DNA of 51,811 bases from Aureibacillus halotolerans (GTDB lineage Bacteria; Bacillota; Bacilli; Bacillales; DSM-28697): assembly GCF_004363045.1 (NCBI RefSeq), contig NZ_SNYJ01000018.1, positions 1 to 51,811 on the forward strand, read 5' to 3'. The translations under genes and the position numbers were made by a program. The notes beneath the pieces are model-generated. The model was not told the DNA's origin, searched no databases, and was given only the letters and a program-made list of their open reading frames with translations. Within the stretch, counting starts at the first letter, position 1. Each line of letters opens with the position of its first letter. Of the stretch, positions 16,694 to 24,779 are shown piece by piece.

Positions 16694-17569
16694 CTAGCTG
16701 TTTTCAATTGACTTCCATAAATACACGGAGGCATAGCTGCGATAAGGTGCCCATGCTGGCGAGCGCTGCTCCAGCTCCTGTGTAGTGGGTCTTACATCCG
16801 CACCCAATAGAGGATGTAGTGCCTTTTGCAGTCCCACATCAGCGGACGGAAATAGATCAGCACGACCGAGACCAAAAAGCAGAAACGAGCGCGCTGTCCA
16901 CACACCGACACCACGGTACGCAGTTAATTCCTGAACGACCTCCTCGTCGGGTAACGTCGCGACCTTTTCGAGATTCAATGTCCCGTTGACGATTTCTCTT
17001 GAAAGGTCAATGACGTACTCCGCTTTGCGCATGCTAAACTGTTGTTCACGAAGCGATTCATAGGAAAAACTTGCGACACGTTCAATGTCGGGCATAAACC
17101 AAACACCGTCCTTTTGTTCGCCACAAAGACGGATAAAACGCTCTGTCAGTGTACGCGCAAAGGCGACATTGAGCTGCTGATGAATCAATGTTTTCATCAA
17201 ACAGTAATACGCATTGACATCCCGTACAAGGGGTGTCCCCTGATAGGTCTGAAATAGCTCTGCTAAATCTGAGTTCGTAAAGTGCGTGTGCATAGTGGCG
17301 AACGATGTATTGAAGTCCAACACCTCTGAAGCAAACCTCACAGCCGCATCATTCGCATTCTTCTCTTCAGGGCCATCTATTGAAAAAGAAACGGTGTCGT
17401 CCGCTTCGCTTGTTTGTTCAATCGTAATGATGTGCTTGTCCTCTCCATAGAGGAATGGCAAACGGACACGGCGCTGCTGTAAATCCGCGTCAAGCAACGG
17501 CTCTTTTTTTAGTGACAGGATGGCCTGATCAAAACGATAAGGTTTTTCTATATGCACTGCCCTCTTCAT
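16694..17569 (-). CDS. DNA-3-methyladenine glycosylase, YfjP-like (AlkA/HhH-GPD family)
   Basis: A 291-residue base-excision repair enzyme. The HhH-GPD segment includes LTAYRGVGVWTARSFLLFGLGRADLFPSAD, with the hairpin (YRGVGVWTA) and the catalytic Asp in PSAD. The N-terminal beta domain is typical of AlkA-like proteins. It removes alkylated purines from DNA. I set the start at ATG 17569 because GGGGGAG lies 4 nt upstream; the longer frame from 17614 has no ribosome site. The gene order glycosylase then RumA-type methyltransferase matches yfjP-yfjO of B. subtilis. Confidence 0.9.
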   Translation of the reverse strand: MKRAVHIEKPYRFDQAILSLKKEPLLDADLQQRRVRLPFLYGEDKHIITIEQTSEADDTVSFSIDGPEEKNANDAAVRFASEVLDFNTSFATMHTHFTNSDLAELFQTYQGTPLVRDVNAYYCLMKTLIHQQLNVAFARTLTERFIRLCGEQKDGVWFMPDIERVASFSYESLREQQFSMRKAEYVIDLSREIVNGTLNLEKVATLPDEEVVQELTAYRGVGVWTARSFLLFGLGRADLFPSADVGLQKALHPLLGADVRPTTQELEQRSPAWAPYRSYASVYLWKSIENS

Positions 17570-17628
17570 CGTTCTCCCCCTAACAACCGAACATGACGTA
17601 CGTTTCTCTATCATATCATGACATGAAT

Positions 17629-17659
17629 GAAAAAAAACCGCTGGCTAGTTCGCCAACGG
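17629..17659 (-). terminator. terminator overlapping the end of pdaA
   Basis: CCGCTGGC (17638-17645) pairs with GCCAACGG (17652-17659) with one G-T pair. On the minus strand it is followed by eight or more T. The stem includes the last codons of pdaA. Confidence 0.75.
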
Positions 17660-18451
17660 ATCAATCATCGTATGGTCAAGCATGTAATCGTCTAGGGAGG
17701 CAAATTGGTAACCTCGAGCTTTCAAGTCGTTAATCGCACGCTCCAAGGCATCAGCATTGTCTTTGGATACCGTGTGCAGTAAAAATACAGCTCCTGGATG
17801 GGCTTGCTTCATAATTTCGTTATACGCATAATCGCCACCACGCTGCTGATCAATCTTCCAGTCCACGAACGCCAAGGACCAGAACACATTGACATAGCCA
17901 AGCTCCTGCGACCATTCCAAAGAGCGTTCACTGAAAATACCTCGGGGAGGACGCAAATAGGTCATCCCATCTTGCCCTGTCAGTTCTTTAAATCCGTCAC
18001 TTACTTTTGAAAGCTCCTGTGCAAATTTCTCTCTCGATACAGTCGTCATGTCTGGATGGCTCCACGAATGGTTGCCAACGATATGCCCCTCGTCCACCAT
18101 CCGATTGACAAGCTCAGGCTGGTCCTTCAAATAATGCCCCGTAATAAAAAAAGCTCCTGGGGTTTCGGTTTTCTTTAGGACATCAAGAATTTTCGCAGTG
18201 TAGCCATTTTCATAGCCATTGTCAAAGGTGAGATAGACGGTTTTTTCAGTGGCGTCCGCATCTTTGTAAAAGGCATTGTATTTTTCCAATAAAGCATCGG
18301 CATGTTTTCCGGCTTCGGGCGCTACTTCGTTTTTGCTTCTGACGAATCCCCAATGAATCGGGGTTGTTGAAGCTGCATACACCGTTGCAGAGGACAATAA
18401 CAAGGCACAGCAGGTGGAGAATGCGATGAACATTCGAAGCATGGGCTTCAC
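17645..18451 (-). CDS. pdaA: delta-lactam-forming peptidoglycan de-N-acetylase PdaA
   Basis: A 268-residue secreted polysaccharide deacetylase (NodB/CE4 fold). A Sec signal peptide occupies residues 1-27 (ends VYAAS). Motifs: TFDNGYENG (motif 1, as in PdaA, where the usual second Asp is replaced by Asn), HSWSHPDM (metal-binding His pair), RPPRG and LLHTVS. PdaA removes the acetyl group from muramic acid during muramic delta-lactam formation in the spore cortex, so the organism probably sporulates. AAAGGAGTG precedes ATG 18451. Same neighbourhood as in B. subtilis (yfjS). Confidence 0.93.
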   Translation of the reverse strand: MKPMLRMFIAFSTCCALLLSSATVYAASTTPIHWGFVRSKNEVAPEAGKHADALLEKYNAFYKDADATEKTVYLTFDNGYENGYTAKILDVLKKTETPGAFFITGHYLKDQPELVNRMVDEGHIVGNHSWSHPDMTTVSREKFAQELSKVSDGFKELTGQDGMTYLRPPRGIFSERSLEWSQELGYVNVFWSLAFVDWKIDQQRGGDYAYNEIMKQAHPGAVFLLHTVSKDNADALERAINDLKARGYQFASLDDYMLDHTMIDPLAN

Positions 18452-18507
18452 TCCTTTACATCATTCATTTTTTGAATAGTGTTAGCGAAAAGCGCTCAAT
18501 TATGCCT

Positions 18508-18631
18508 TCGGGCTTTTGAGAAACGCTCGCTTTCTTCGTTGCTTTGACTTGTCCGGTGCTCATTGCCCTTATGGCAACTCCGCGCCTGCCAAGCCTTTCG
18601 CTTTGATAAGACAAGCGTTTTCAATGCGCCT
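18508..18631 (+). repeat. dispersed 126 bp element, diverged full-length copy
   Basis: Contains AAACGCTCGCTTTCTTCGTT, GGTGCTCATTGCCC, GGCAACTCCGCGCCTGCCAA and a terminal AAGCGTTTTCAATGCGCCTG. The 5' inverted end is degraded. A run of nine G follows at 18632-18640, joining it to the next partial copy. Confidence 0.8.
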
Positions 18632-18640
18632 GGGGGGGGG

Positions 18641-18716
18641 CTGAAACGCTCGCTTTCTTTGTTGCTTTGCCTGGTTCGGTGCTCATTGCCTTTATGGCAA
18701 CTCAGCGCTTTAACGC
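18641..18716 (+). repeat. dispersed 126 bp element, 5' partial copy
   Basis: Begins CTGAAACGCTCGC and keeps the first two thirds of the element up to GGCAACTCAGCGC, then diverges. It is in tandem with the preceding copy. Confidence 0.75.
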
Positions 18717-18781
18717 GCAGTTGTACCTCCTACCCGCGCAGGTCGAGGCTTGGAACGAGCACTTTGCGCTTAACCTGAATG

Positions 18782-18818
18782 AGGGGGGAATAATGACTTC
18801 ATTCACTGCCCCCCTTTT
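18782..18818 (+). terminator. terminator-like hairpin upstream of yfkAB
   Basis: AGGGGGG (18782-18788) pairs with CCCCCCT (18809-18815) across a 20 nt loop and is followed by TTT. No gene ends before it on this strand, so it may isolate yfkAB from the repeats or act as a leader attenuator. Confidence 0.4.
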
Positions 18819-18898
18819 CGCATTGGGAAAACTACGCTATCATTGCTAATAGAGTTGCCTGACGTACATATGTGGCAACGTGCAAAAGGAGTTTTTTT

Positions 18899-20056
18899 AT
18901 GAATGAAACATCAGTTCACACACCTACAATGAAAAAACCAATAACGCCAGCCTTTGACCCTTGGGAAGCCTATCAGGACGTAACGAAGCACGGAAAAATG
19001 ACTCTATCGTCTGTCGAATTTACAACAACGACGTTATGCAATATGCGCTGTGAGCATTGCGCCGTCGGTCATATGCTGACGCAACGGGACGCCGAGGCGC
19101 TTCCGATTGAGCTCTTGATTCAACGCTTAGAGGAAATTCCTGATTTGCAAACGATTAGTATTACAGGCGGCGAACCAATGCTGTCGAAGGCAAGCGTAGA
19201 CAATTATGTTCGACCACTCATGGCGTACGCCCACTCACGCGGTGTGTATACACAAGTCAACTCTAATTTGACACTGCCTTTTTCACGCTACGAGTCCATT
19301 CTGCCCTACCTTGATGTCCTACACATCTCACACAACTGGGGCACAGATGACGATTTTATCACTGGTGGTTTTGCGCGAATGGACCGCAAGCCTTCTGAAA
19401 AAAGCAGAGCTCAGTATTTGCAGCGCATGCGTGACAATGCCCGCGCGTTAACAGAGGCTGGGGTCTTTGTGTCGGCGGAGACGATGCTTAACAGAAGGAC
19501 GCTCCCCCATCTGCAAACGATCCATGAAGATGTTCTTGCCATGGGCTGTCAGCGCCATGAAATTCACCCAATGTACCCGGCTGATTTTGCGGAGGATCTT
19601 GATATTCTAAGTCTAGAAGAAATCCGCGATGCCATTCATCATTTGCTTGATTTTCGTGATCCATCTATGTGGATGCTGTTCGGCACACTGCCATTTTATT
19701 CATGCACAATGGATGAAAAGAGCCTTGGTCTGCTCCATCGACTGGAGAAAAGTTCACTTTGCACGGTACGCAACGATCCAGATGGCCGTTCGCGTCTGAA
19801 TGTAAACATCTTTGATGGATCGATCCATATCACTGACTTTGATAACGATGATGCTTGTGGATCCGTAGTTGAACAGTCCCTCACATCCGTTTTCGATGCG
19901 TGGCTTGCCTCCGCTTCTGCCAAGCAGCTTCACTGCCATTGCCCCGCAGTCAAATGCCTTGGCCCCAATGTGCTCGTGAAGGAAGCGTATTATCCAAATG
20001 AAAGCTTTGCCAATCGCTCTGAACAGCTTACGGCTTTTTCAAAATCTCACCTATGA
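18899..20056 (+). CDS. yfkAB: radical SAM protein YfkAB
   Basis: A 385-residue radical SAM enzyme with CNMRCEHC (Cys47, Cys51, Cys54) for the 4Fe-4S/SAM cluster, the GGEP motif, and a C-terminal cysteine cluster HCHCPAVKC typical of the YfkAB group (radical SAM/CxCxxxxC). In B. subtilis this gene was once described as two ORFs, yfkA and yfkB; here it is intact. The substrate is unknown; the C-terminal cysteines suggest an auxiliary cluster or a SPASM-like function. AAAGGAG lies 6-7 nt before ATG 18899. It is followed by a terminator and convergent yfkD. Confidence 0.9.
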   Translation: MNETSVHTPTMKKPITPAFDPWEAYQDVTKHGKMTLSSVEFTTTTLCNMRCEHCAVGHMLTQRDAEALPIELLIQRLEEIPDLQTISITGGEPMLSKASVDNYVRPLMAYAHSRGVYTQVNSNLTLPFSRYESILPYLDVLHISHNWGTDDDFITGGFARMDRKPSEKSRAQYLQRMRDNARALTEAGVFVSAETMLNRRTLPHLQTIHEDVLAMGCQRHEIHPMYPADFAEDLDILSLEEIRDAIHHLLDFRDPSMWMLFGTLPFYSCTMDEKSLGLLHRLEKSSLCTVRNDPDGRSRLNVNIFDGSIHITDFDNDDACGSVVEQSLTSVFDAWLASASAKQLHCHCPAVKCLGPNVLVKEAYYPNESFANRSEQLTAFSKSHL

Positions 20057-20065
20057 TTATTTTCA

Positions 20066-20096
20066 CCGTCTCGCACACCTTTGCGAGACGGTTTTT
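20066..20096 (+). terminator. terminator of yfkAB
   Basis: CCGTCTCGCA (20066-20075) pairs perfectly with TGCGAGACGG (20082-20091), followed by TTTTT. Confidence 0.9.
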
Positions 20097-20134
20097 CGCT
20101 TGCCCATGCATCGTGTAGAAAGCGATACCAAAAT

Positions 20135-20172
20135 AAAAGGCTGACCTACTCTTTATTTTAGGTCAGCCTTTT
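20135..20172 (-). terminator. terminator of yfkD
   Basis: AAAAGGCTGACCT (20135-20147) and AGGTCAGCCTTTT (20160-20172) form a 13 bp stem, immediately after the yfkD stop codon. Confidence 0.9.
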
Positions 20173-20173
20173 A

Positions 20174-20971
20174 TCAAGATCGTGGCGAGTCTGATGTCAT
20201 AAAGGTGAAGGAGACGTAATCCTGGACAGGAATCCATGCACCCACACCTTGCTGGGTCACATTTTTCACTACGATTTCAGGCGAGTTCCCTCGTATTGAC
20301 AAATACACTTCTCCATATGTGACATGACCGCGTTCATTCACGGCAGGCACATACCCGTACAAATACCCTAATTTTTTCGGCGGAACATTATAGAACTGCT
20401 CTTTTTTCGTGCCTTTGCCTACAATCGTTGAGAAAGCGAGCGACAGCTTTGTTTTCTGCTTTGCCTTTTGCTGCATCATTTTTTGTACCGTTACCCCATG
20501 TGGAAGAGCCGCTGTTAAGCCACCTGACACTTGCTTCTCATTTTCCTGTGCATACGCCATTTGCTTCGGCGCAGTTCCGCCACGGTTATCGATTTTGTTC
20601 ACATTGACGAGTTGATACTGCCAATTTGCACTTGTTTCTTCAGAGGTGTAAGCTAACGGCCATTCGCCAAGAAAAATGGTCGCTCTTGAGCCAATGGACA
20701 ATGGCGACATATTGATTTGCGTCTCATTAAACAAACGAATGAGCTCTGGATTTTCAATTGGAATACCAGCCGTGTCGATGAGTTCACGCGCGGCTTCACT
20801 TGGTTTAAGATATGGCTGATCATTTGTCGAATTTGGGTAGGTGTTCTCTTGCGAAATATTGAGCGCTGAATCTGGAACCAATGCTTTTTCATTGTTTTCC
20901 CCGTTGCCCTTTGCAAATGCTATTGACGGGAATATCATAAATAGAATAACTACCAGCCAAAGCTGCTTCAT
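20174..20971 (-). CDS. yfkD: secreted YfkD-like protein
   Basis: A 265-residue protein with a Sec signal peptide (hydrophobic core LWLVVILFMIFPSIAFA, cleavage after AFA). The mature part is beta-rich, with a central Gln/Lys-rich segment (MMQQKAKQKTK), and contains PYLKPSEAARELIDTAGIPIENPEL as in the YfkD family of Bacilli. No lipobox or transmembrane anchor is visible, so it is probably exported and released or wall-associated. Function unknown. It is convergent with yfkAB, as in B. subtilis where yfkD also lies in this neighbourhood. Confidence 0.82.
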   Translation of the reverse strand: MKQLWLVVILFMIFPSIAFAKGNGENNEKALVPDSALNISQENTYPNSTNDQPYLKPSEAARELIDTAGIPIENPELIRLFNETQINMSPLSIGSRATIFLGEWPLAYTSEETSANWQYQLVNVNKIDNRGGTAPKQMAYAQENEKQVSGGLTAALPHGVTVQKMMQQKAKQKTKLSLAFSTIVGKGTKKEQFYNVPPKKLGYLYGYVPAVNERGHVTYGEVYLSIRGNSPEIVVKNVTQQGVGAWIPVQDYVSFTFMTSDSPRS

Positions 20972-21173
20972 ATCAATGCTCCCTTCCTTTTTTTATGTTA
21001 TACATAGTCTTTGCACCCCATGGCTGGCTATTCCTGAGAAACGATGGTAAATTACTGAAGCAGTGGAAAATCCGCTTTTCACCGGATAGCGTTCGTGGTA
21101 CGCTTGTCTTTAACTTGAGCAGTGAAGTAGGGATGTGCTACGATAACACTGATTATTCTGGGAGGAATGGACC

Positions 21174-21425
21174 ATGAAACATGCCTTTCTTTTGGTGATT
21201 CGTTTGTATCAAAAAGTCATCTCACCTCTCAAGCCACCGACCTGTCGTTTTTATCCTACTTGCTCACACTACGGTCGTGAAGCGATTGAGAAGCATGGTG
21301 CCTTAGCTGGTGGCTGGCTGACGATAAGGCGTTTGGCAAAGTGCCATCCTTTTCATCCAGGCGGTATTGACCCAGTGCCAGAGAAGTCTTCACAGGCACA
21401 TCATCATAAAACGAAATGTCGTTAA
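21174..21425 (+). CDS. yidD: membrane protein insertion efficiency factor YidD
   Basis: An 83-residue member of the YidD (UPF0161) family: an N-terminal amphipathic helix ([33 protein letters not shown]) with the conserved cysteines, then [16 protein letters not shown]. It assists YidC/Oxa-type insertion at the inner face of the membrane. GGGAGG precedes ATG 21174. It is followed after about 54 bases by folE2, possibly in one transcript. The C-terminal His-rich tail (AHHHK) is lineage-specific. Confidence 0.93.
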   Translation: MKHAFLLVIRLYQKVISPLKPPTCRFYPTCSHYGREAIEKHGALAGGWLTIRRLAKCHPFHPGGIDPVPEKSSQAHHHKTKCR

Positions 21426-21479
21426 ATCCATACACTTATTTTCATCTTGAATACTATGCGTAAAAGGAGCATCCAAAGA

Positions 21480-22394
21480 ATGAGTTCATCAAAATCATTG
21501 CCAACCAAAGCCGACCGTTTAGCGCTTTTTGGTTCTGTCCCTCCAGGAGAACGGACAAAGCCGTCAAAAAAAGAAGACATGCCTGATTTGCAAAATCTCG
21601 AAAAAGATTTCTTGTTTTCAATAAAGTCTGTAGGTATTACGAATGTGAAATTCCCAGTCGCACTTCATTCACCGTTCACGCCAACACAACAAACAGTCGT
21701 TGGTACATTTGCATTGACCTCTTCTTTGCTGCAGCATCAAAAAGGGACAAACATGAGCCGTTTCACGGAAATGCTTACGCAGCATCGTGAAGAAAACGGA
21801 GCCTTTGATGTTTCATTACGCTCTTGTCATTCATTTTTGCAAAAGCTTGCTGATCGGCTTGCACAACCTGATGCATCCATGCGCATTGATTTTCCATGGG
21901 GCATTGATCGCAAAGCGCCTCTATCGGATTTTTCGGCCTTTCATTATGTCGATGTGTTTATCAAGGCCGACTATGATCGAGCCAGTGATCAAACATCCTT
22001 TTCAGTAGGTTTACAAGCAAGAATCACAACATTGTGTCCTTGCTCAAAGGAAATCAGTGAGTACAGTGCCCATAATCAACGTGGCATCGTTACGATGGAA
22101 ACAACGCTTTACAGCGATCATGCATTGGATTTTCAATGGAAAGAGGCCTTGCTTGAAGCTGCTGAGAGCAATGCAAGCTCCATCCTTTACCCTGTATTGA
22201 AACGACCTGATGAAAAATACGTCACAGAAAAAGCCTATGAAAATCCGCGATTTGTTGAGGATATGGTTCGTCTTGTTGCTAGTGATTTGTTTGAAATGGA
22301 CGCGGTGCAAAGTTTTAGCGTTCACTGTCAAAATGAGGAATCGATTCATCTCCATGACGCGGTTGCTGAAATTGAGTTTGACAAAGAGGCGTAA
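21480..22394 (+). CDS. folE2: GTP cyclohydrolase I, zinc-independent type (FolE2)
   Basis: A 304-residue FolE2 (COG1469) protein: FPVALHSPFTPTQQTVVGTFALTSSLLQ, the GTNMSRF segment and LCPCSKEISEYSAHNQRG are characteristic. It converts GTP to dihydroneopterin triphosphate, the first step of folate and queuosine precursors, without needing zinc. In B. subtilis the homologue is Zur-controlled and used under zinc starvation; here the gene sits 3 kb from a Zur-type operator, a zinc-binding lipoprotein and Zur, but I see no Zur box directly upstream. The ATG at 21480 has AAAAGGAG about 10 nt upstream; the longer frame from TTG 21447 lacks one. Confidence 0.93.
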   Translation: MSSSKSLPTKADRLALFGSVPPGERTKPSKKEDMPDLQNLEKDFLFSIKSVGITNVKFPVALHSPFTPTQQTVVGTFALTSSLLQHQKGTNMSRFTEMLTQHREENGAFDVSLRSCHSFLQKLADRLAQPDASMRIDFPWGIDRKAPLSDFSAFHYVDVFIKADYDRASDQTSFSVGLQARITTLCPCSKEISEYSAHNQRGIVTMETTLYSDHALDFQWKEALLEAAESNASSILYPVLKRPDEKYVTEKAYENPRFVEDMVRLVASDLFEMDAVQSFSVHCQNEESIHLHDAVAEIEFDKEA

Positions 22395-22413
22395 GTATTC
22401 CTTACAGTGTGAA

Positions 22414-22449
22414 AAAAACCAGCTCTCCCTGCCCGGGAAGCTGGTTTTT
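22414..22449 (+). terminator. terminator of folE2
   Basis: AAAAACCAGCT (22414-22424) pairs with AGCTGGTTTTT (22439-22449). Confidence 0.88.
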
Positions 22450-22474
22450 CTAATTTTCATTTCATCAAAAAAAC

Positions 22475-22511
22475 GCCACCGGAAAAAGACTCCTTTTTCG
22501 GTGGCATTTTT
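22475..22511 (-). terminator. terminator of the dCTP deaminase gene
   Basis: GCCACCGGAAAAAG pairs with CTTTTTCGGTGGC around a 4 nt loop; A-rich and T-rich flanks make it usable in both directions. Confidence 0.85.
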
Positions 22512-23053
22512 TATTTAGTGACAATATCTTTGTCAAGAAACACGCGGCTTTGAACAGCATTGGTTTGCCCTTGATATTTCCCGGCATATGGTTTGTGACT
22601 CGCCTGGTCCATTTGTGCAAACACAAGCTGACAAATACGACGGTCGGCGGTAAGCTCAATTGGCACCCGGTTCGCGTTGAACAGCTCAAGCGTAATCTGA
22701 CCTTCGAATCCCGGATCAACCCACCCTGCGTTTTGAATAAACAGACCCATTCGACCAATGGAGCTTCGTCCCTCGACGAAGGCCGTTAGGTTATTCGCGA
22801 TTTTAATATACTCTTTTGTAGTCGCCAACAAGAAAGAGCTTGGTGGAATGACAATTGTATCGCGCTCAAATTCCACATAGGTGGCCGACTTGTCCAAAGA
22901 CATGCCGGTAATTGAATTCTCGTCTATTTTCAAGAAATGGCGACCCAAGCGTAAATCAACTGACGCCGGCTGGATTTGCTCCGGTGTCAATGGATCAATC
23001 GAGATGTCTCCAGAGGCAAGCTTCGCCTCAATCGTTTTATCAGAAAGAATCAT
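22511..23053 (-). CDS. dcd: dCTP deaminase, possibly bifunctional dCTP deaminase/dUTPase type
   Basis: A 180-residue trimeric dUTPase-fold protein. The signature [36 protein letters not shown] contains the catalytic Ser/Arg and Glu residues. The stretch [15 protein letters not shown] is closer to archaeal bifunctional DCD-DUT (AGWIDAGFKGKITLE, as I recall) than to the E. coli monofunctional enzyme (AHRIDPGW), so it may release dUMP directly; this needs biochemical proof. It supplies dUMP for thymidylate synthesis. The start ATG 23053 begins the conserved MILSDKTI. The ribosome site is weak. Confidence 0.9.
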   Translation of the reverse strand: MILSDKTIEAKLASGDISIDPLTPEQIQPASVDLRLGRHFLKIDENSITGMSLDKSATYVEFERDTIVIPPSSFLLATTKEYIKIANNLTAFVEGRSSIGRMGLFIQNAGWVDPGFEGQITLELFNANRVPIELTADRRICQLVFAQMDQASHKPYAGKYQGQTNAVQSRVFLDKDIVTK

Positions 23054-23127
23054 TTTTTCACGGCCCCCGTTCAATGCATTCGTAGTGAGTATACTACATC
23101 CGCAGGCGTGAGGAAAGTCAATATGAG

Positions 23128-23448
23128 CTATCTCCGCTGCACGCGAACCGCGGTGCCTGTTGCAATGACCATCATCATGCCATCACGAACGGTCTCAAAA
23201 TCAATATCGACACCTATAATAGCATCAGCACCTTGGCTTCTCGCTTCTTCCTGCATTTCTTCAAGGGCAATTTCGCGTCCTTTGGAAAGGTTTTGTTCAT
23301 AGGCCGTGCTTCGTCCGCCGATGATATCCGTTATGCCGGACAAAAAGTCACGAGCAATGTTTGCCCCCATAATCGCTTCTCCTGAGGCAATTCCAATATA
23401 GTCTGTAATGACATAGCCATCTAGTTGACTCGTTGTGGTTACAATCAT
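23128..23448 (-). CDS. YbjQ family (UPF0145) protein
   Basis: A 106-residue YbjQ/DUF74 protein with [11 protein letters not shown] at the N-terminus, then [29 protein letters not shown] and the [16 protein letters not shown] motif. The family forms pentamers and has been called heavy-metal-binding, but its role is unknown. GGGAG lies 7 nt before ATG 23448; the longer frame from 23487 has no site. It stands alone between bdbC and dcd on the same strand. Confidence 0.9.
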   Translation of the reverse strand: MIVTTTSQLDGYVITDYIGIASGEAIMGANIARDFLSGITDIIGGRSTAYEQNLSKGREIALEEMQEEARSQGADAIIGVDIDFETVRDGMMMVIATGTAVRVQRR

Positions 23449-23505
23449 TTCATCGCTCCCTTTTCCAATTAGTGAAACTTCCTTCACTCAAGCTACGGTT
23501 TCGGA

Positions 23506-23910
23506 TTATTTTGCAGACCTTCTTGCCAACAGCAAGCCTACGATGATAAGTGTAAACGCCGTAAAAGATAACACAGGAATCGATATGAAACCAAGCCAAT
23601 TAATGTATTTCGCTGAGCAAGGCACTCCGCTCGTGCACACAGAAAACTGAGACGCAGCTGGTATGTTCTGCTCAATGATGTGGTAAAGGGCAATTAGCCA
23701 GCCAATGAATGCCAACGGAAGCGCGTATAGTCTCGCTCTCTTATCCTCATAAAAAACACCGATGCCTAAAATGAGAACGAGCGGATACATGGCAATCCGT
23801 TGATACCAGCACAATGAGCATGGGACAAATTTCATGACCTCACTAAACACAAGACTGCCAGCCATTGCCACGACCGCAACGATCCAGGCAAACCATGCCC
23901 ACTTACCCAT
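23506..23910 (-). CDS. bdbC: disulfide bond formation protein BdbC (DsbB family)
   Basis: A 134-residue membrane protein with four transmembrane helices. It has the CSLC pair (VPCSLCWYQR) in the first extracellular loop and a second pair (CTSGVPC) in the second loop. It passes electrons from its thiol oxidase partner to quinone. Its start overlaps the end of bdbD by 8 nt, so bdbD-bdbC are translationally coupled. At this length it matches BdbC of B. subtilis. It is needed for disulfide-containing exported proteins and competence in that species. Confidence 0.93.
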   Translation of the reverse strand: MGKWAWFAWIVAVVAMAGSLVFSEVMKFVPCSLCWYQRIAMYPLVLILGIGVFYEDKRARLYALPLAFIGWLIALYHIIEQNIPAASQFSVCTSGVPCSAKYINWLGFISIPVLSFTAFTLIIVGLLLARRSAK

Positions 23911-24607
23911 TGGTTGCTGCTTCTTCGACTAGTTTATTTAAATCTGCAACTTGCTCGAGATTATCCATCTCCACTTTTTTTCCATTGATAAAGAGAGATG
24001 GCGTTCCAGTCACTCCTTGCGACTCAGCAAACGCCTTTTCATCAGCAACAATGTCGGCAAAATCACCGGATTCGTAAGCTTCCAACACCTGTGTAGCTTC
24101 TTCCTCGCTGAAGAGCTCCTGAATGAGGGTTTGGTTAAATTCATCATTGCCCCATGCGAGCCGTTCATCTCCCTGACGCTCATACACTGCGCTGTTGTAC
24201 GTCCAAAAAGCGTCATTCCCTAACGTCGCATAGACAGCTTCGGCGTATGAAGCCAGAATAGCTGCGTCATCACCAAGGAACGGATAGTTCATAAAATAAA
24301 ACTGTGCTTTTCCTGTATCCACATATTCCTGCTTAATAATCGGAACAAGTTGCTCCTCGAAATTTTTACATGCTGGACACTTATAGTCGCCAAATTGCAC
24401 AATTTGAACTGGTGCATTCTCATCTCCAAGCACAGGCTGTTCACTATATAATTCTGCAAATGCCTCTGGATCTCCTTGTCCCGTATACATTCCACTTCCA
24501 CCATTTGCATTAGACCCGTTTGACTGATTGTTTAATACGACGATCGCTATAAAACCTACAACAACTATTGCAAGTACAATGACCATTATCCATCCACGCT
24601 GTTTCAA
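23903..24607 (-). CDS. bdbD: membrane-anchored thiol-disulfide oxidase BdbD (DsbA family)
   Basis: A 234-residue protein: N-terminal membrane anchor (residues 7-27), a Ser/Asn/Gly-rich linker, then a thioredoxin fold with helical insertion and the active site CPAC (FGDYKCPACKNF). The cis-Pro is in GVTGTPSLFING. It introduces disulfides into exported proteins and is reoxidised by BdbC encoded next. It starts at TTG 24607 with AGGAGG 6 nt upstream. The bdbDC unit is transcribed divergently from the zinc lipoprotein gene, with about 170 bases between them. Confidence 0.93.
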   Translation of the reverse strand: MKQRGWIMVIVLAIVVVGFIAIVVLNNQSNGSNANGGSGMYTGQGDPEAFAELYSEQPVLGDENAPVQIVQFGDYKCPACKNFEEQLVPIIKQEYVDTGKAQFYFMNYPFLGDDAAILASYAEAVYATLGNDAFWTYNSAVYERQGDERLAWGNDEFNQTLIQELFSEEEATQVLEAYESGDFADIVADEKAFAESQGVTGTPSLFINGKKVEMDNLEQVADLNKLVEEAATNG

Positions 24608-24702
24608 ATAAATCCTCCTCTAAATAAACATTTCCGTCCTTAAATATATCATTCTTCGTGATTTTCTAAAATACAGAAGCACGAATCAATTGTGTAGAGT
24701 TG

Positions 24703-24731
24703 TTGACACATTGATTAAAAGCCTATAAGAT
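24703..24731 (+). promoter_or_regulatory. sigma-A promoter of the zinc lipoprotein gene
   Basis: TTGACA (24703-24708), 17 nt spacer, TAAGAT (24726-24731). Confidence 0.8.
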
Positions 24732-24744
24732 TATATCCAGATCA

Positions 24745-24763
24745 AAACGTAATGATTACGTTT
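24745..24763 (+). promoter_or_regulatory. Zur-type operator
   Basis: AAACGTAATGATTACGTTT is a perfect 9-1-9 palindrome and matches the core of the B. subtilis Zur box (CGTAATNATTACG). It begins about 13 nt after the -10 box, so bound Zur would block transcription of the zinc lipoprotein gene when zinc is sufficient. The zur gene itself lies 1.3 kb downstream. Confidence 0.9.
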
Positions 24764-24779
24764 AGGAGGAGAAATAAAA

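Noticed and set aside
20860-21177. Zur box upstream of yidD-folE2
   Set aside because: The sequence near 21135-21160 has only an isolated TACGATAA-like half and no symmetric partner, so I could not support zinc control of folE2 from this window.
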